Positions 33,601 through 43,124 of a DNA stretch of 64,000 bases are shown here, piece by piece. The DNA is taken from NCBI GenBank assembly GCA_020633825.1, contig JACKCV010000001.1, positions 1,055,001-1,119,000 on the forward strand, read 5' to 3'. Each line of letters starts with the position of its first letter. Within the stretch, counting starts at the first letter, position 1. The stretch comes from Fibrobacteria bacterium. Lineage in GTDB: Bacteria; Fibrobacterota; Fibrobacteria; UBA5070. The position numbers and the translations under genes are program-made. The notes under the pieces were generated by a model that searched no databases, was not told the origin of the DNA, and saw nothing but the letters and a program-made list of their open reading frames with translations.

Positions 33601-36600
33601 CTCTCGATGCCCTCTCGGAGGGACGGGATGGCCTGGAGGAGACCCTGGAGGTGGTGAATGCCCGAGCTTGGCTGCTGACCAAGGTCGGGCGGTTGGCGCA
33701 AGCCCAGGTGGAATACCTCAACGCGGCCAGGAAGTGGCCGGCCGTCGCCTCGGTGCACGCCAACCTCGCGGGGATCCTGATCCTGAGAGGCATGGGCGAG
33801 CAGGCTCGTCCCCATCTGCTGAAGGTCCTGGAGCTTTCGCCCGGAGATCCCGAGGCGCTGACCGCGCTTCGTCGATTGGAAGGGCAACCCGAAGCGTGGT
33901 CTCCGAGCTTCTCCTTCTGCCTGATCACCAACGGCGAGCGCATCGCGAAGCTCCGCCGGGTCCTGGAATCGATCCGGTCGCAACACGGCTTCGAAGTCGA
34001 GATCCTGGTGGCGGGGATCCTGCCCCCCCTCTTCGACGATCCCGGAATCTCCTTCCAGTCGCTGCCCGATGCCGCGAAGAACGGACGGCTCGGGGAGATG
34101 CGCAACGCGATGGTGGAGCGCGCCCGGGGCGACGTGGTCGTCGTGTGCGACGACGACATCGTGTTTGATGACGATTTCTGTCGGAACGTCGCGGCGAAGG
34201 GGGCGGATTTCGACATCCTGTGCGCCAGGATCCGGAATCTCGATGGCTCCCGATTCTGGGACTGGGCCATCAACGGCGAGGATCGCCATCGCCTTCTTCC
34301 CTACGGGGAGACGCATCCCGACATCTACGTGACCGGTGGCCTCTGCGTCGCGCGTCCCCACGTCTTCTCCCGCTGCCGATGGAACCAGGCCCTGGGGTTC
34401 TACCAATCCGAGGACCTGGATTTCACGGCGAAGCTCAAGAGCGCCGGGATGCGGATCGAGTCGTGGCCCTCCGCGCAGGTGACGCATTTCGACCATCGAT
34501 ACACCCAGTTCGAGGACCACATCATCCGGGTGGACTCCATCCGCGAGAGCGTCGCGGACCTCACCTCCGAAGGAAGGGCGAATCCCGACCGGTACGGATT
34601 GGCCCAACGGCTCGTCCGATTCGCGGCCGACCAGCTCCGGGATCGTCCTGGATTCCTGGAGGAAATGGTGGGGATCACCATCGCCGCGGGAATGGAGGAG
34701 GAGACGGCCTTGCTGCGGGGCCGATTGGAATCCATGGTCCGGGAAGGCGTGGGCCTGCTGGTCTGGCCGGATGCCCGGGAGCCATCGATGGTCTCGAGGT
34801 ACCTGCTGCATCTCCTGCCTTTCCTCGCCAACCAGAAGCCGTTCCTCCGTTGGGCCGAGAGCTTTCCGTGCCCGGTCTCCGAGCCGCTGGCGACCCGGTT
34901 GCGGTCGCGGGAATTCCCCTGTTCCCGAGCCCTGTCGACCATCGACGGGAATCTCGAATGGGAGTCCATCCTCGATGCGGTGCGGAAGGCCGCACCCGCC
35001 CTGCGGGAACTGGTCTTCCTGGCCGCGCAGGACGAACCGGCAGGGTTCCCCCGGGAACGGTCGGGGGTGGCCCTGAAATGGGTGAGGCCCGGTGCCCAGG
35101 GCGAAGGCCGGACCATCGAGCAGATCGTGTCCGACCCGCGGGCTCTCGAAGAGGTCTCCGAGTGGCTCGCCGGCGTGCTGGAAGATCGTCGTGCGGCGGA
35201 CGTGGTTTCCCTCGAGGGACGGGTGGAGTGGACCTCGCCCGTCCTGAATTTCACGGGGTACGCGCGGATGAACCGCGACCTGATCCAATGCCTGGAGGAT
35301 TCGGGTGTCCGACCGGGGCTCGCACCCCTGGACACGGATCCGGGATACGTCGACACCTTGGGGGGATCCCCAGGGGAACTCCTCCGCTGGAAGCAGGCGT
35401 TGGAGCGAGCCCATGGATCGGGAGTCCTGGTCTGTTCCCATCTCGCGGGTGGGTTTCCCTCCATCCGCTCCATCCATCCCGGGCACCGCCGGTACGTCGG
35501 GTTGACGATGTTCGAAACCGACCGTCTTCCCGCCGGGTGGGCTTCCGCTTGCGAGTCGATGGACGAAATCTGGGTCCCATCCCGATTCAATTTGGAAACC
35601 TTCGCCAACGCCGGGGTTTCCGCCGGGAAGCTCCAGGTGGTTCCCTACGGAATGGATCTGCGTCGTTGGAATCCGGCGACGGAGGCCATGGAGATCCCCG
35701 GAGCGCGGGGATTCGTCTTCCTCGCCGTGTTCGAGTGGACTCTGCGCAAGGGATGGGACATCCTCGTGGAATCCTTCGCCCGCGGTTTCGGGGCGGATGC
35801 CGATGTCTGTCTCGTCCTGCGGACCCGACGCCCTCCGACCGACGCGACGCCCATCCGGGACCAGATCGATCGGCTTCTGCGGGACAAGGGGGTCGATCCC
35901 CTCGACGTGGCTCCGATCCTGATCCTCGAAGAACCGATTCCGGACGAGAGGATGGCATCGCTCTATGCCGCCTGCGACGTCGTCGTCCTTCCCACGCGCG
36001 GCGAGGGATGGGGGCTTCCCTTCATGGAGGCGATGGCCATGGAAAAGCCCGTGGTCGCCACCGCCTGGGGAGCCCACATGGATTTCCTCGACGAAACCGT
36101 GGGTTGGATGATCCCCGTGGAGCGGTTGGAGACCGTGTCTTCGGAGCAGACCGCGAGAAATCCGCTCTACGGCTCCGATCATCGATGGGCCCTGCCCTCG
36201 ATCGCGTCCTTGACGAAGATCCTGGGGGATCTGCCCGGCAATCGCGAGGAACTGCTTCGCAGAGGGCGCGCGGGTCGTGCCCGGTTGGCCCGGGATTGGA
36301 CAACGGAAAGGAGCGCTTCCTGGATGCGCGAGCGGCTGAGCGAGCTGGCCCGTTCGGCCGATTCCGAGGGATCCCCGCGCACCGAGGTCCCTGGGGAGGA
36401 GCCGCGGATCCTCGTTAAGGCCGGATTCTTCGATTTCAGCGGCTATTCTCGCCTGGCGCGGGACGCGGCCCTGTCCCTGGAAGCGCAGGGTGGGAACGTG
36501 GGGATCCACGCGTTCCTGCGGGAACCGAGATTCCTCGAAGGTCTGGCGAACGCTCCCGGGGACCTGGCCGCCTTCCAGAGGCTTCTCCAGGGACAGGCCG

Positions 36601-39600
36601 TTCCGGAGGTCGCGGTGGCTTGGTTTCCGCCCACGGTCTGGCATGGCAAGGACGTCTACCAGCGGTTCCGGGAGGAAAACCCGGGGTGCAGGCATTTCGT
36701 CGCGATGACCATGTTCGAAACGGATGGTCTGCCTTCCGGGTGGGCCGAACGCTGCAACCAGATGGACGAGATCTGGGTCCCGACCCGGTTCAACCTCGAA
36801 AGCTTCGCGCGCGCCGGAGTGGACCGCCACCGGTTGAAGGTGATTCCCTTCGGACTCCGCCTCTCCGACTACGATCCCGCCGCCATCGCCCCCGTCGATC
36901 TGGGGGCGGGGGAGGATTTCGTCTTCCTCTCCATCTTCCAGTGGAGTTGGCGCAAGGGCTGGGACCTCCTGATCGAGGCGTTCGCCCGCGAGTTCTCCGG
37001 CGACGAAAAGGTCCGGTTGGTCCTGAGGACCTATCCGCTGGGCGATCCCGAACCCTCGATCCGGACAAGAATCGACGCATTCCTCGCGGAAAGAGGGCTC
37101 GGCCACATGTCCGCGAGGATCTTCCTGGTCGACGAATTCGTCAGCGACGCGAGGATGCCTTCCCTGATCCAGGCGGGGGATTGTTTCGTGCTCCCCACCC
37201 GCGGCGAAGGATGGGGCATTCCCCTCCTGGAGGCGATGGCCTTGGCCAAGCCGGTGATCGCCACCAGATGGAGCGGGCATCTCGAGTTCATGGACGACTC
37301 CAATGCGTTCCTGGTCGACATTGAAGGCCTGGAGGAGGTCCAGGAACAGATGCGCGCGGACAGCGATCTCTACGAACGGGGACAGAACTGGGCGCGACCG
37401 TCCTTGGCCCATCTCCGTTCCCGCATGCGCGAGGTGTTCGACGCTCCCCGGGAGGCGGAGGAAATCGGGCGGAAGGCGCGCCGCTCCGTCCTGGCCTCGA
37501 GGGATTGCGAGGAGACCGCCAGCTGGATCCGGCGACGGGCCCGCGAGATCGTCTCGCCGGACGCCGCCTCGAACCGCCGGGTCGTCGCCGTCGACGTGCG
37601 CTGCCTGTTCGACTCCGACACCCGCGATCGCGGGATCGGCCACTACACCGAGCAGCACCTCCTCGCGTTGGAGCGGAATTCCCGCGACGTCCGCTTCCTC
37701 TTCCTCGCTCCGGAGGGGGCGAATCCCGCCCTGGTCGGGGAGCATCTGCGCAGCGGGAAGGTGGAACTGGTTCCCTTTTCGCGGTTCCGACCGGAATCGG
37801 CCGACATCTTGCACATTCCCGATCCGATGGGAAATTGCGAGGGGAGGATGTCCCCCTTCTCGATTCCCTTCCAAGGCGCGAAGACGACGGTCTTCTACGA
37901 TCTGATCCCGCGCAGGTTCTATCTGGATCACTGGCCGCAGGACATGCGCGACACCTATACGGCGCGATTGGAGGAGGCTCTCCGTTTCGACGGCACGCAT
38001 CTGTGCATCTCCCGGAGCACCCGGGAGGATGTCGTTGCCGAAGGGGTCGACCCCGCCAGGGCGAGGTGGATCGGAGCGGGGCTCAACCTCGAATCCGCGG
38101 CGGTTCCCCTGTCCGACGGCGAGACCGATTCCCTCCTGCGGCGACTCGGTGTTCGCGGAGCCTTCTTCCTGCAGGTCGGAGCTCTGGATGCCCACAAGAA
38201 CTTCCAAGGATCCCTGGCCACCTTCCTCGCGACCCGGGAGAAGATTCCCTGCCAACTCGTGGTCGTGGGACGCAGGAAGAACGCAATCGGCTGGTGGGAA
38301 CGAGTCTGCCGGGAGAAGGGGATCCCCGATGTCGTCTTCGCGGATTTCCTGCCTCGCCGCGAATTGGAGGCGCTCTACCGGCGAGCCGCCGCACTCCTGT
38401 TCCTCAGTCGCATCGAGGGCTTCGGATTCCCCGTCCTCGAAGCGATGGCCGCCGGTTGTCCCGCGATCACCTACGACAATTCCTCGTTGAGGGAGGTCGG
38501 AGGGGAGGTCGCCTGCATCGCACCCGACGGGGATGAAGTGTCCGTCGTGAGGTACATGCTCCAGTTGCTCTCCGATCCCGGGGAGCGGGAGCGGAGAAGC
38601 CTCGCGGGAAGGGAGAGGAGTTCCCTCTTCTCGTGGGACGACGTCGCCAGGAGGACGCTGGAGGAATGGGGTTGGGGAGACGAGAGCGGGGATGCACTCC
38701 CGAAGGATCCGGTCGCGTCCGCCGACGTCGTCTGGGCGGCCCCCGTGTTCGATCCGAGCGGCTACGGGGACGAGGCCCGCGGATTCCTGAGGAATCTGGG
38801 CGGCTTCTCGGATCGGGTGGCCGTGCGTTCCATCGGTCGGACCTCCGAGAGGTTCCGGCAAGGGATGGACGTTGCGGACCGTGGGCGGTTCGACGCCATG
38901 GTCTCCCGGGAAAGCCGTTCGGGAGCGACCCTGGTCGTTTCCTTCCCCGCCGGTGGATTCCGAAGGTTCCCCGAGATGGGGACGCACGTCGGAAGGACGA
39001 TGTTCGAGACGGATTCGATTCCCCGGGAATGGGTGTCGGCCTGCGAATCCCTGGACGAAATCTGGGTTCCGACGGAATTCAACCTTCGCACCTTCCGGGG
39101 AGCCGGCGTGCGGAAACCTCTTCTCAAGATTCCGGCGGGGGTGGATGCCGAACGCTTCCGACCCGGGCTGGAACCTCTCGATCTCCCGGGCCCGAAGGCG
39201 GGCACGACGTACTTGTCCGTCTTCGAATGGACGGCGCGCAAGGGGTGGGACGTCCTGCTGGCGGGATGGGCCGAGGCGTTCGGCCCTTCGGACGATGTTC
39301 GATTGGTCGTGCGAGCCTACCCGCCCAACGCGATCGAAGGGGATATGGGTCGCTGGGTCGAGGAGCGGATCGAGAACCACCTGGCCTCGATCGGGACCTC
39401 GAGGGATCGATGCGCCCCCATCGTGGTGCTGGGCGCCCAGATACCGGATTCCGACATGCCGCGCCTGTACGCCGCCGCCGACGTGTACCTCGCCCCTTCC
39501 CGGGGTGAAGGATGGGGGCGTCCGCACATGGAGGCGATGAGTTGCGGGGTGCCCGTCATCGCGACGCGATGGAGCGGGAACCTGGAGTTCCAGGACGAAG

Positions 39601-42600
39601 ACAATTCCTGGCTGATCGATGTGGATGCTGTCGTTCCGGTCGGGGACGAGATGGAGTTCGGCATCTACAAGGGTCAGGGGTGGGCCGAGCCGTCGGTGGG
39701 GCATTTCGCCCGGCTGCTCCAGCGAACCCAACGGGATCCCGGGGAGGTCCGGGACAAGGGTGCGAAGGCGCGAGCGGACATCGAACGACGTTGGAGCTGG
39801 AGGATCGTCGGTCCTCTCGCGGCTCTGCGGTTGGAGGAGATCGGGCGCGGAGTGCCGGTGGAACGATCGGAGGTCCCTCTCCGACTGGCCGCCCTCGCCG
39901 GGGTTCCGCGCGCGCAATCGAAGGACTGGATCGAATCCGACCCGGAAGCTCCTTCCATCCATTGGGTGGGGCCCGTGTTCAATTTTTCCGGATACGCACG
40001 TTTGGCGCGGGAAGTCCTGACGGCCATCGACGGAGTCGGGTTCCGATGCTCGATCGATCCGCAGTGCAGCGATTCGGTTTGGCTGGCGGGATTGGGAGCC
40101 GATGCCGCTTCCGGCTCCCGCTGGAAGCGGATCCTGGAGCAGGAGGCGACCGGCGACGGCATCCTGATGGTTTGCGACGTTCCGCGATCGGCCCGTGGCG
40201 GAACGGACCTCCTGGAGCAGGTGAGGTCCGCCCATCCCGGGTTCCGGACCAGGATCGCTTGGACACTCTTCGAAACCGACACCCTCCCCGACGGCTGGAG
40301 TGCGACCCTCGGAGCCATGGACCAGGTCTGGGTCTGCTCCCGCCACAACATGGCGACGTTCGCCGCTTCCGGAGTGGATCCGTCCAAGCTTCGCCTGGTG
40401 CCGGTCGGGATCGATCCCGCGCCGTTCGACCGGGCGAAGGGGAATCCCTTGCCGATTCCAGGATCCGCGGCCACGACGTTCCTTTCGGTTTTCCAGTGGA
40501 ATCTCCGCAAGGGCTGGGATGTCCTCCTGGAAGCCTGGTCCAAGGCCTTCGGGCCCGGAGAGGACGTCCGCCTCGTCTTGCGCTGCCATGGCTCGCCCGA
40601 TGGTTCCTCCATCGAAGAACGACTGGACGCCTGGTGTTCCTCCCGGGGGATCCCACGCTCGAGTCTGGCTCCCATCGTCCTGGCCGATGAATTCATTCCC
40701 GACCAGGACATGCCCCGACTCTACGAGGCCTGCGATGTGTTCGTGCTTCCCTCGCGAGGAGAAGGGTGGGGGTTGCCCTACCTGGAGGCCATGGCCGCGG
40801 GCAGACCCGTCATCGGAGTGCCCTGGGGTGGGGCCGCAGATTTCCTCCACGAGGGATTGGGTTGGATGCTGCCCGTGGGTGGAACGGTGCCGGTCTCCGC
40901 CGAGGCCATCGCACAGAATCCGTTCCTCGGACCGAGGCATCGCTGGGCCGATCCGAAGGTGGGAGATCTCGTGGACGCCATGCGGGCGGCCGCGTCATCC
41001 CCTCTCGAGCGACGCAAGCGGGGGATGCTGGGAGCCGAGGAGGCCCGGAAGCTGTGGAGTCCCGAGGTCACCATTTCCGCGGTTCGCGCGGCCCTGGGGA
41101 CGGGGGCTCCGAAGTCCTCCTCGAGCATCGAGGTCGCCAAGCCGGGGGCCCGCCCCGGGTCGACGGGGAGGATCGGGGCGCATCGTCTCTCGGGGGTGCT
41201 CGCCGACCTCGCCACCAGCTTGAAAACACAAGGCCGGCGCGTCGTGCGAGCGCCGGAGGCGCCCGTGGCATCGAGCCGGACGGTCGGCCATGTTCCACCG
41301 CGGCAGGTTCCGCAAGGGGGCGCGGCCGCGTCGGGGGAACTCTCCATCCGCTGGGAAGGCTCCCAATTCGTGCACCATTCCCTGGCGCACGTCAATCGCG
41401 AGCTTTGCCTGGGCCTGGCCAAGGCGGGACACGATCTGTCCTTGATTTCCTACGAGCCCGATCAATTCGGACCCGGGGAGGATCCCGATCTCGGGATCCT
41501 GTCCGCCTTGACCAACGCCCCGTTGGATCAGCCCTGCCAAGTCCACGTCCGCCACCAGTGGCCTCCCAATCTGAAGGCTCCCGTCGAAGGTCGATGGGTG
41601 GTGGTGCAGCCTTGGGAATTCGGGTCGCCTCCGGTGGAGTGGATGCCGGCCTTCCGCGAGCAGATCGACGAACTCTGGGCCTACAGCAGCTATGTCCGCG
41701 ACCTGTATCTGCGCGCCGGGGTTCCCGAGGATCGCGTCCACGTGGTTCCTCTGGGCGTCGACGTCGAACGGTTCCGACCCGGTGTCGCGCCCCTGACGGG
41801 ACTCCCGGCCAAGAAGGGGGTGCGCTTCCTCTTCGTGGGGGGGACCATCGCCCGCAAGGGATTCGACAAGCTCCTCAACGCCTGGCAGAAGGCCTTCGGC
41901 CCCTCCGACGACGTGGAGCTCCTGGTGAAGGACATGGGGGGGGCCACGACCTACAGGGGACAGACCGGGGAACACTGGGTCCGCAAGCTCCAGGAATCGG
42001 GCAATTGCGCGACCATCCACTACACCAATGCGGATCTGGCACCCGCGGAGCTTCCCGCGGTGTACGCCTCGGCCGATGTCCTGGTCCACCCCTACCGCGG
42101 GGAAGGGTTCGGTCTGCCCATCGCCGAGGCGATGGCTTGCGGCCTGCCTGTGGTGGTGACGGACGGAGGTGCCGCCGACGACTTCTGCGGGCCCGACGAA
42201 GGCTGGCGGATCCCTGCCTCCAAGGAAGTTCTTCCCGGGGGACGGGTGGGGGACACCGAGACGGTGGAACCCCCCTGGTGGCTGGAGTCTTCCGAGGAGG
42301 CCCTGGTGGATATCCTGCGCGAGGTCGCGCGGGATGCCGCGGGTCGTGCCGCCAAGGGCGCCGCGGCACGACGCCGGATCGAATCCGGATTCACCTGGAA
42401 ACACGCGGTGCGGATCGCCGAGGAGCGGTTGCGTGCCGTGTCCCGCAAGCCGATTCGCAGGCTCGCGGCCCCGGGGGAGCCTCCCCCGGAAACGAAAGTC
42501 CTGCCCTCCTCCCCGGTTGTGTCGGAGACGACGGGATCCGGAGTGGACGAGACGGCCTTGGAGGCGCTGTCGGGTCTTTTGTTGCAGGTCGAGGCGGCGG

Positions 42601-42974
42601 TGGTGCGCAAGGATTTCCCCGAAGCCGACCACTTGTCCGGCGAGGCGCTTCAGGCCCATCCCCGGGCTCAGTTGGCCTGGTTGGCGCGTGCCATGGTGCT
42701 GCGGGGAATGGGGAAACCCGCCAAGGCGCTGCAGGCGCTCGAGGAAGGGTTGCGCTTGGGAGATGGGCCGGAACTGCGCTTCGAGGCGATGATCCTGCAT
42801 CTCCAGGAAGGTCGGAACGGTCCGGCCCGGGTCCATTGGAAGCATCTCCGGGATCGCCATGCCTCCTGGCTGGAAACGCGCCGAGAGGAGTACAGATCCC
42901 AAGGCATGGAATGGCCCGGGGATCGATTCAAGAGCGGGACCAAGCGCCCCAAGGCGACTTCCCGGAAGAAGTGA
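30621..42974 (+). CDS. 4,117-aa glycan megasynthase: asparagine-synthase-type amidotransferase fused to eight glycosyltransferase modules and TPR segments
   Basis: One uninterrupted frame with AAGGGG six bases before the ATG. Residues 1-~595: complete AsnB/WbpS-type amidotransferase, with nucleophile Cys2 in MCGIVGIL, HRGPDGDG, and synthetase PP-loop SGGVDSS at 264. ~612-895: CgeB/GT4-like module (GWAGNRKSPAKGF, STEGNNNSLLEAAATG). ~900-1090: TPR. ~1095-1305: GT2 module with CDDDIVFDDDF and SEDLDFTAKL. ~1535-1920, 1927-2305, 2317-2685, 2700-3070, 3111-3490 and 3572-3940: six GT4 modules, each with an EGxG...P..EAM site (for example TRGEGWGLPFMEAM). ~3960-4117: TPR-like tail. Four GT4 modules share MFETD/LFETD at 1630, 2031, 2794 and 3216 followed by DEIWVP or DQVWVC. 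No signal peptide or clear membrane segment. Inferred: a cytosolic assembly line that amidates an aminouronic sugar and builds an oligosaccharide. Confidence 0.88.
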   Translation: MCGIVGILDKAGVGFPEEIVLGMIQDLAHRGPDGDGMARRGPLALGHRRLSILDPAGGRQPMFNEDGNVWVTYNGEIYNFKEIARELTERGHVFRTHCDTEVVVHAWEEWGEACVGRFRGMFAFGIADWRRGILFLARDHFGIKPLEWISTPHAFAFSSENVPLRRTPGFRPDLDRHAIDEYLWFQYITAPRTGFEQIRKLPPGNSMIVGLDGKVHEPKEYWNFRFEPEAGRDRREWIERIDEVVKDSVAAHLVSDVPFGAFLSGGVDSSLIVAEMSKILDRPVETFSIGNSDPEFDETSWARIASEATGSHHHVEIVEPQALEILPELVRHYGEPFADSSAIPTWHVSRLARRHVPMVLSGDGADELFGGYWSYGDWMAASGGNPGPWEIEDWLRHINYMDPAFRTRLWKQGALGARVSLPEVFAREWARSEGASPLHRVQHMDLKTYLPSAILKKVDIASMMHGLETRTPFVDVRVAELVSKIPSDHSLVRNADGSWDRKRLLKEVASRHFPIDFLNRPKMGFAIPVVKWFRPGTPLWTGIARRLLAADSPLAEFLEADGIREVLQHRHAANIWQLLFLDEWLRQAAAATPAVARTSPVVEVTRKPPSPPRPRILIVADVPNWIFERHARTLQKALADEFEIDVAFQGQGIDESRYDLVYPLEWNLVPPEEIGNPRKWITGIRSHISWQDRDPGWFSRLLRTKFSKVHAVSRRLSDLIAAYRPDVLTLTHGVDLEHFGTESEPFVQPGRLRIGWAGNRKSPAKGFEEFIAPLGDLPGVELHFCGYSDRLLTREEMMSFYEGIDVYVCSSSTEGNNNSLLEAAATGRAIITTDVGTVPEYLEHGRSALVVPRTPEAFREAVQQLLEDPSRGRELGRAARVAVRKFSWAVKMEEHRRFLRAALELSRAVEGVPTDLEGMLARVEEMVDARDFPAAKSLLREIDARHPGRGADRILAKLEAAIPDRGRSERPERTLARALEEADARFLAGDAQGALDALSEGRDGLEETLEVVNARAWLLTKVGRLAQAQVEYLNAARKWPAVASVHANLAGILILRGMGEQARPHLLKVLELSPGDPEALTALRRLEGQPEAWSPSFSFCLITNGERIAKLRRVLESIRSQHGFEVEILVAGILPPLFDDPGISFQSLPDAAKNGRLGEMRNAMVERARGDVVVVCDDDIVFDDDFCRNVAAKGADFDILCARIRNLDGSRFWDWAINGEDRHRLLPYGETHPDIYVTGGLCVARPHVFSRCRWNQALGFYQSEDLDFTAKLKSAGMRIESWPSAQVTHFDHRYTQFEDHIIRVDSIRESVADLTSEGRANPDRYGLAQRLVRFAADQLRDRPGFLEEMVGITIAAGMEEETALLRGRLESMVREGVGLLVWPDAREPSMVSRYLLHLLPFLANQKPFLRWAESFPCPVSEPLATRLRSREFPCSRALSTIDGNLEWESILDAVRKAAPALRELVFLAAQDEPAGFPRERSGVALKWVRPGAQGEGRTIEQIVSDPRALEEVSEWLAGVLEDRRAADVVSLEGRVEWTSPVLNFTGYARMNRDLIQCLEDSGVRPGLAPLDTDPGYVDTLGGSPGELLRWKQALERAHGSGVLVCSHLAGGFPSIRSIHPGHRRYVGLTMFETDRLPAGWASACESMDEIWVPSRFNLETFANAGVSAGKLQVVPYGMDLRRWNPATEAMEIPGARGFVFLAVFEWTLRKGWDILVESFARGFGADADVCLVLRTRRPPTDATPIRDQIDRLLRDKGVDPLDVAPILILEEPIPDERMASLYAACDVVVLPTRGEGWGLPFMEAMAMEKPVVATAWGAHMDFLDETVGWMIPVERLETVSSEQTARNPLYGSDHRWALPSIASLTKILGDLPGNREELLRRGRAGRARLARDWTTERSASWMRERLSELARSADSEGSPRTEVPGEEPRILVKAGFFDFSGYSRLARDAALSLEAQGGNVGIHAFLREPRFLEGLANAPGDLAAFQRLLQGQAVPEVAVAWFPPTVWHGKDVYQRFREENPGCRHFVAMTMFETDGLPSGWAERCNQMDEIWVPTRFNLESFARAGVDRHRLKVIPFGLRLSDYDPAAIAPVDLGAGEDFVFLSIFQWSWRKGWDLLIEAFAREFSGDEKVRLVLRTYPLGDPEPSIRTRIDAFLAERGLGHMSARIFLVDEFVSDARMPSLIQAGDCFVLPTRGEGWGIPLLEAMALAKPVIATRWSGHLEFMDDSNAFLVDIEGLEEVQEQMRADSDLYERGQNWARPSLAHLRSRMREVFDAPREAEEIGRKARRSVLASRDCEETASWIRRRAREIVSPDAASNRRVVAVDVRCLFDSDTRDRGIGHYTEQHLLALERNSRDVRFLFLAPEGANPALVGEHLRSGKVELVPFSRFRPESADILHIPDPMGNCEGRMSPFSIPFQGAKTTVFYDLIPRRFYLDHWPQDMRDTYTARLEEALRFDGTHLCISRSTREDVVAEGVDPARARWIGAGLNLESAAVPLSDGETDSLLRRLGVRGAFFLQVGALDAHKNFQGSLATFLATREKIPCQLVVVGRRKNAIGWWERVCREKGIPDVVFADFLPRRELEALYRRAAALLFLSRIEGFGFPVLEAMAAGCPAITYDNSSLREVGGEVACIAPDGDEVSVVRYMLQLLSDPGERERRSLAGRERSSLFSWDDVARRTLEEWGWGDESGDALPKDPVASADVVWAAPVFDPSGYGDEARGFLRNLGGFSDRVAVRSIGRTSERFRQGMDVADRGRFDAMVSRESRSGATLVVSFPAGGFRRFPEMGTHVGRTMFETDSIPREWVSACESLDEIWVPTEFNLRTFRGAGVRKPLLKIPAGVDAERFRPGLEPLDLPGPKAGTTYLSVFEWTARKGWDVLLAGWAEAFGPSDDVRLVVRAYPPNAIEGDMGRWVEERIENHLASIGTSRDRCAPIVVLGAQIPDSDMPRLYAAADVYLAPSRGEGWGRPHMEAMSCGVPVIATRWSGNLEFQDEDNSWLIDVDAVVPVGDEMEFGIYKGQGWAEPSVGHFARLLQRTQRDPGEVRDKGAKARADIERRWSWRIVGPLAALRLEEIGRGVPVERSEVPLRLAALAGVPRAQSKDWIESDPEAPSIHWVGPVFNFSGYARLAREVLTAIDGVGFRCSIDPQCSDSVWLAGLGADAASGSRWKRILEQEATGDGILMVCDVPRSARGGTDLLEQVRSAHPGFRTRIAWTLFETDTLPDGWSATLGAMDQVWVCSRHNMATFAASGVDPSKLRLVPVGIDPAPFDRAKGNPLPIPGSAATTFLSVFQWNLRKGWDVLLEAWSKAFGPGEDVRLVLRCHGSPDGSSIEERLDAWCSSRGIPRSSLAPIVLADEFIPDQDMPRLYEACDVFVLPSRGEGWGLPYLEAMAAGRPVIGVPWGGAADFLHEGLGWMLPVGGTVPVSAEAIAQNPFLGPRHRWADPKVGDLVDAMRAAASSPLERRKRGMLGAEEARKLWSPEVTISAVRAALGTGAPKSSSSIEVAKPGARPGSTGRIGAHRLSGVLADLATSLKTQGRRVVRAPEAPVASSRTVGHVPPRQVPQGGAAASGELSIRWEGSQFVHHSLAHVNRELCLGLAKAGHDLSLISYEPDQFGPGEDPDLGILSALTNAPLDQPCQVHVRHQWPPNLKAPVEGRWVVVQPWEFGSPPVEWMPAFREQIDELWAYSSYVRDLYLRAGVPEDRVHVVPLGVDVERFRPGVAPLTGLPAKKGVRFLFVGGTIARKGFDKLLNAWQKAFGPSDDVELLVKDMGGATTYRGQTGEHWVRKLQESGNCATIHYTNADLAPAELPAVYASADVLVHPYRGEGFGLPIAEAMACGLPVVVTDGGAADDFCGPDEGWRIPASKEVLPGGRVGDTETVEPPWWLESSEEALVDILREVARDAAGRAAKGAAARRRIESGFTWKHAVRIAEERLRAVSRKPIRRLAAPGEPPPETKVLPSSPVVSETTGSGVDETALEALSGLLLQVEAAVVRKDFPEADHLSGEALQAHPRAQLAWLARAMVLRGMGKPAKALQALEEGLRLGDGPELRFEAMILHLQEGRNGPARVHWKHLRDRHASWLETRREEYRSQGMEWPGDRFKSGTKRPKATSRKK

Positions 42975-43124
42975 GGCGCCGTTCCACCCCCGAGGAGGAC
43001 CGCCCGGTTCGCAGCGAAACAGCTTCGAGCCGCGGCGAGCCTCCCGGTTCAGAAGGTCGCTCGGCCCGGGACGCCCCCCGGAATGCGGATCATCGGGCCG
43101 CAGGAATCTCCGACCCGGAATGGT

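Noticed and set aside
30468..40940. A 3,490-codon open frame on the minus strand opposite the megasynthase
   Set aside because: It mirrors the codon structure of the plus-strand gene in GC-rich DNA. Its translation is Gly/Arg/Pro/His-rich without any domain, whereas the plus strand shows continuous enzyme motifs.
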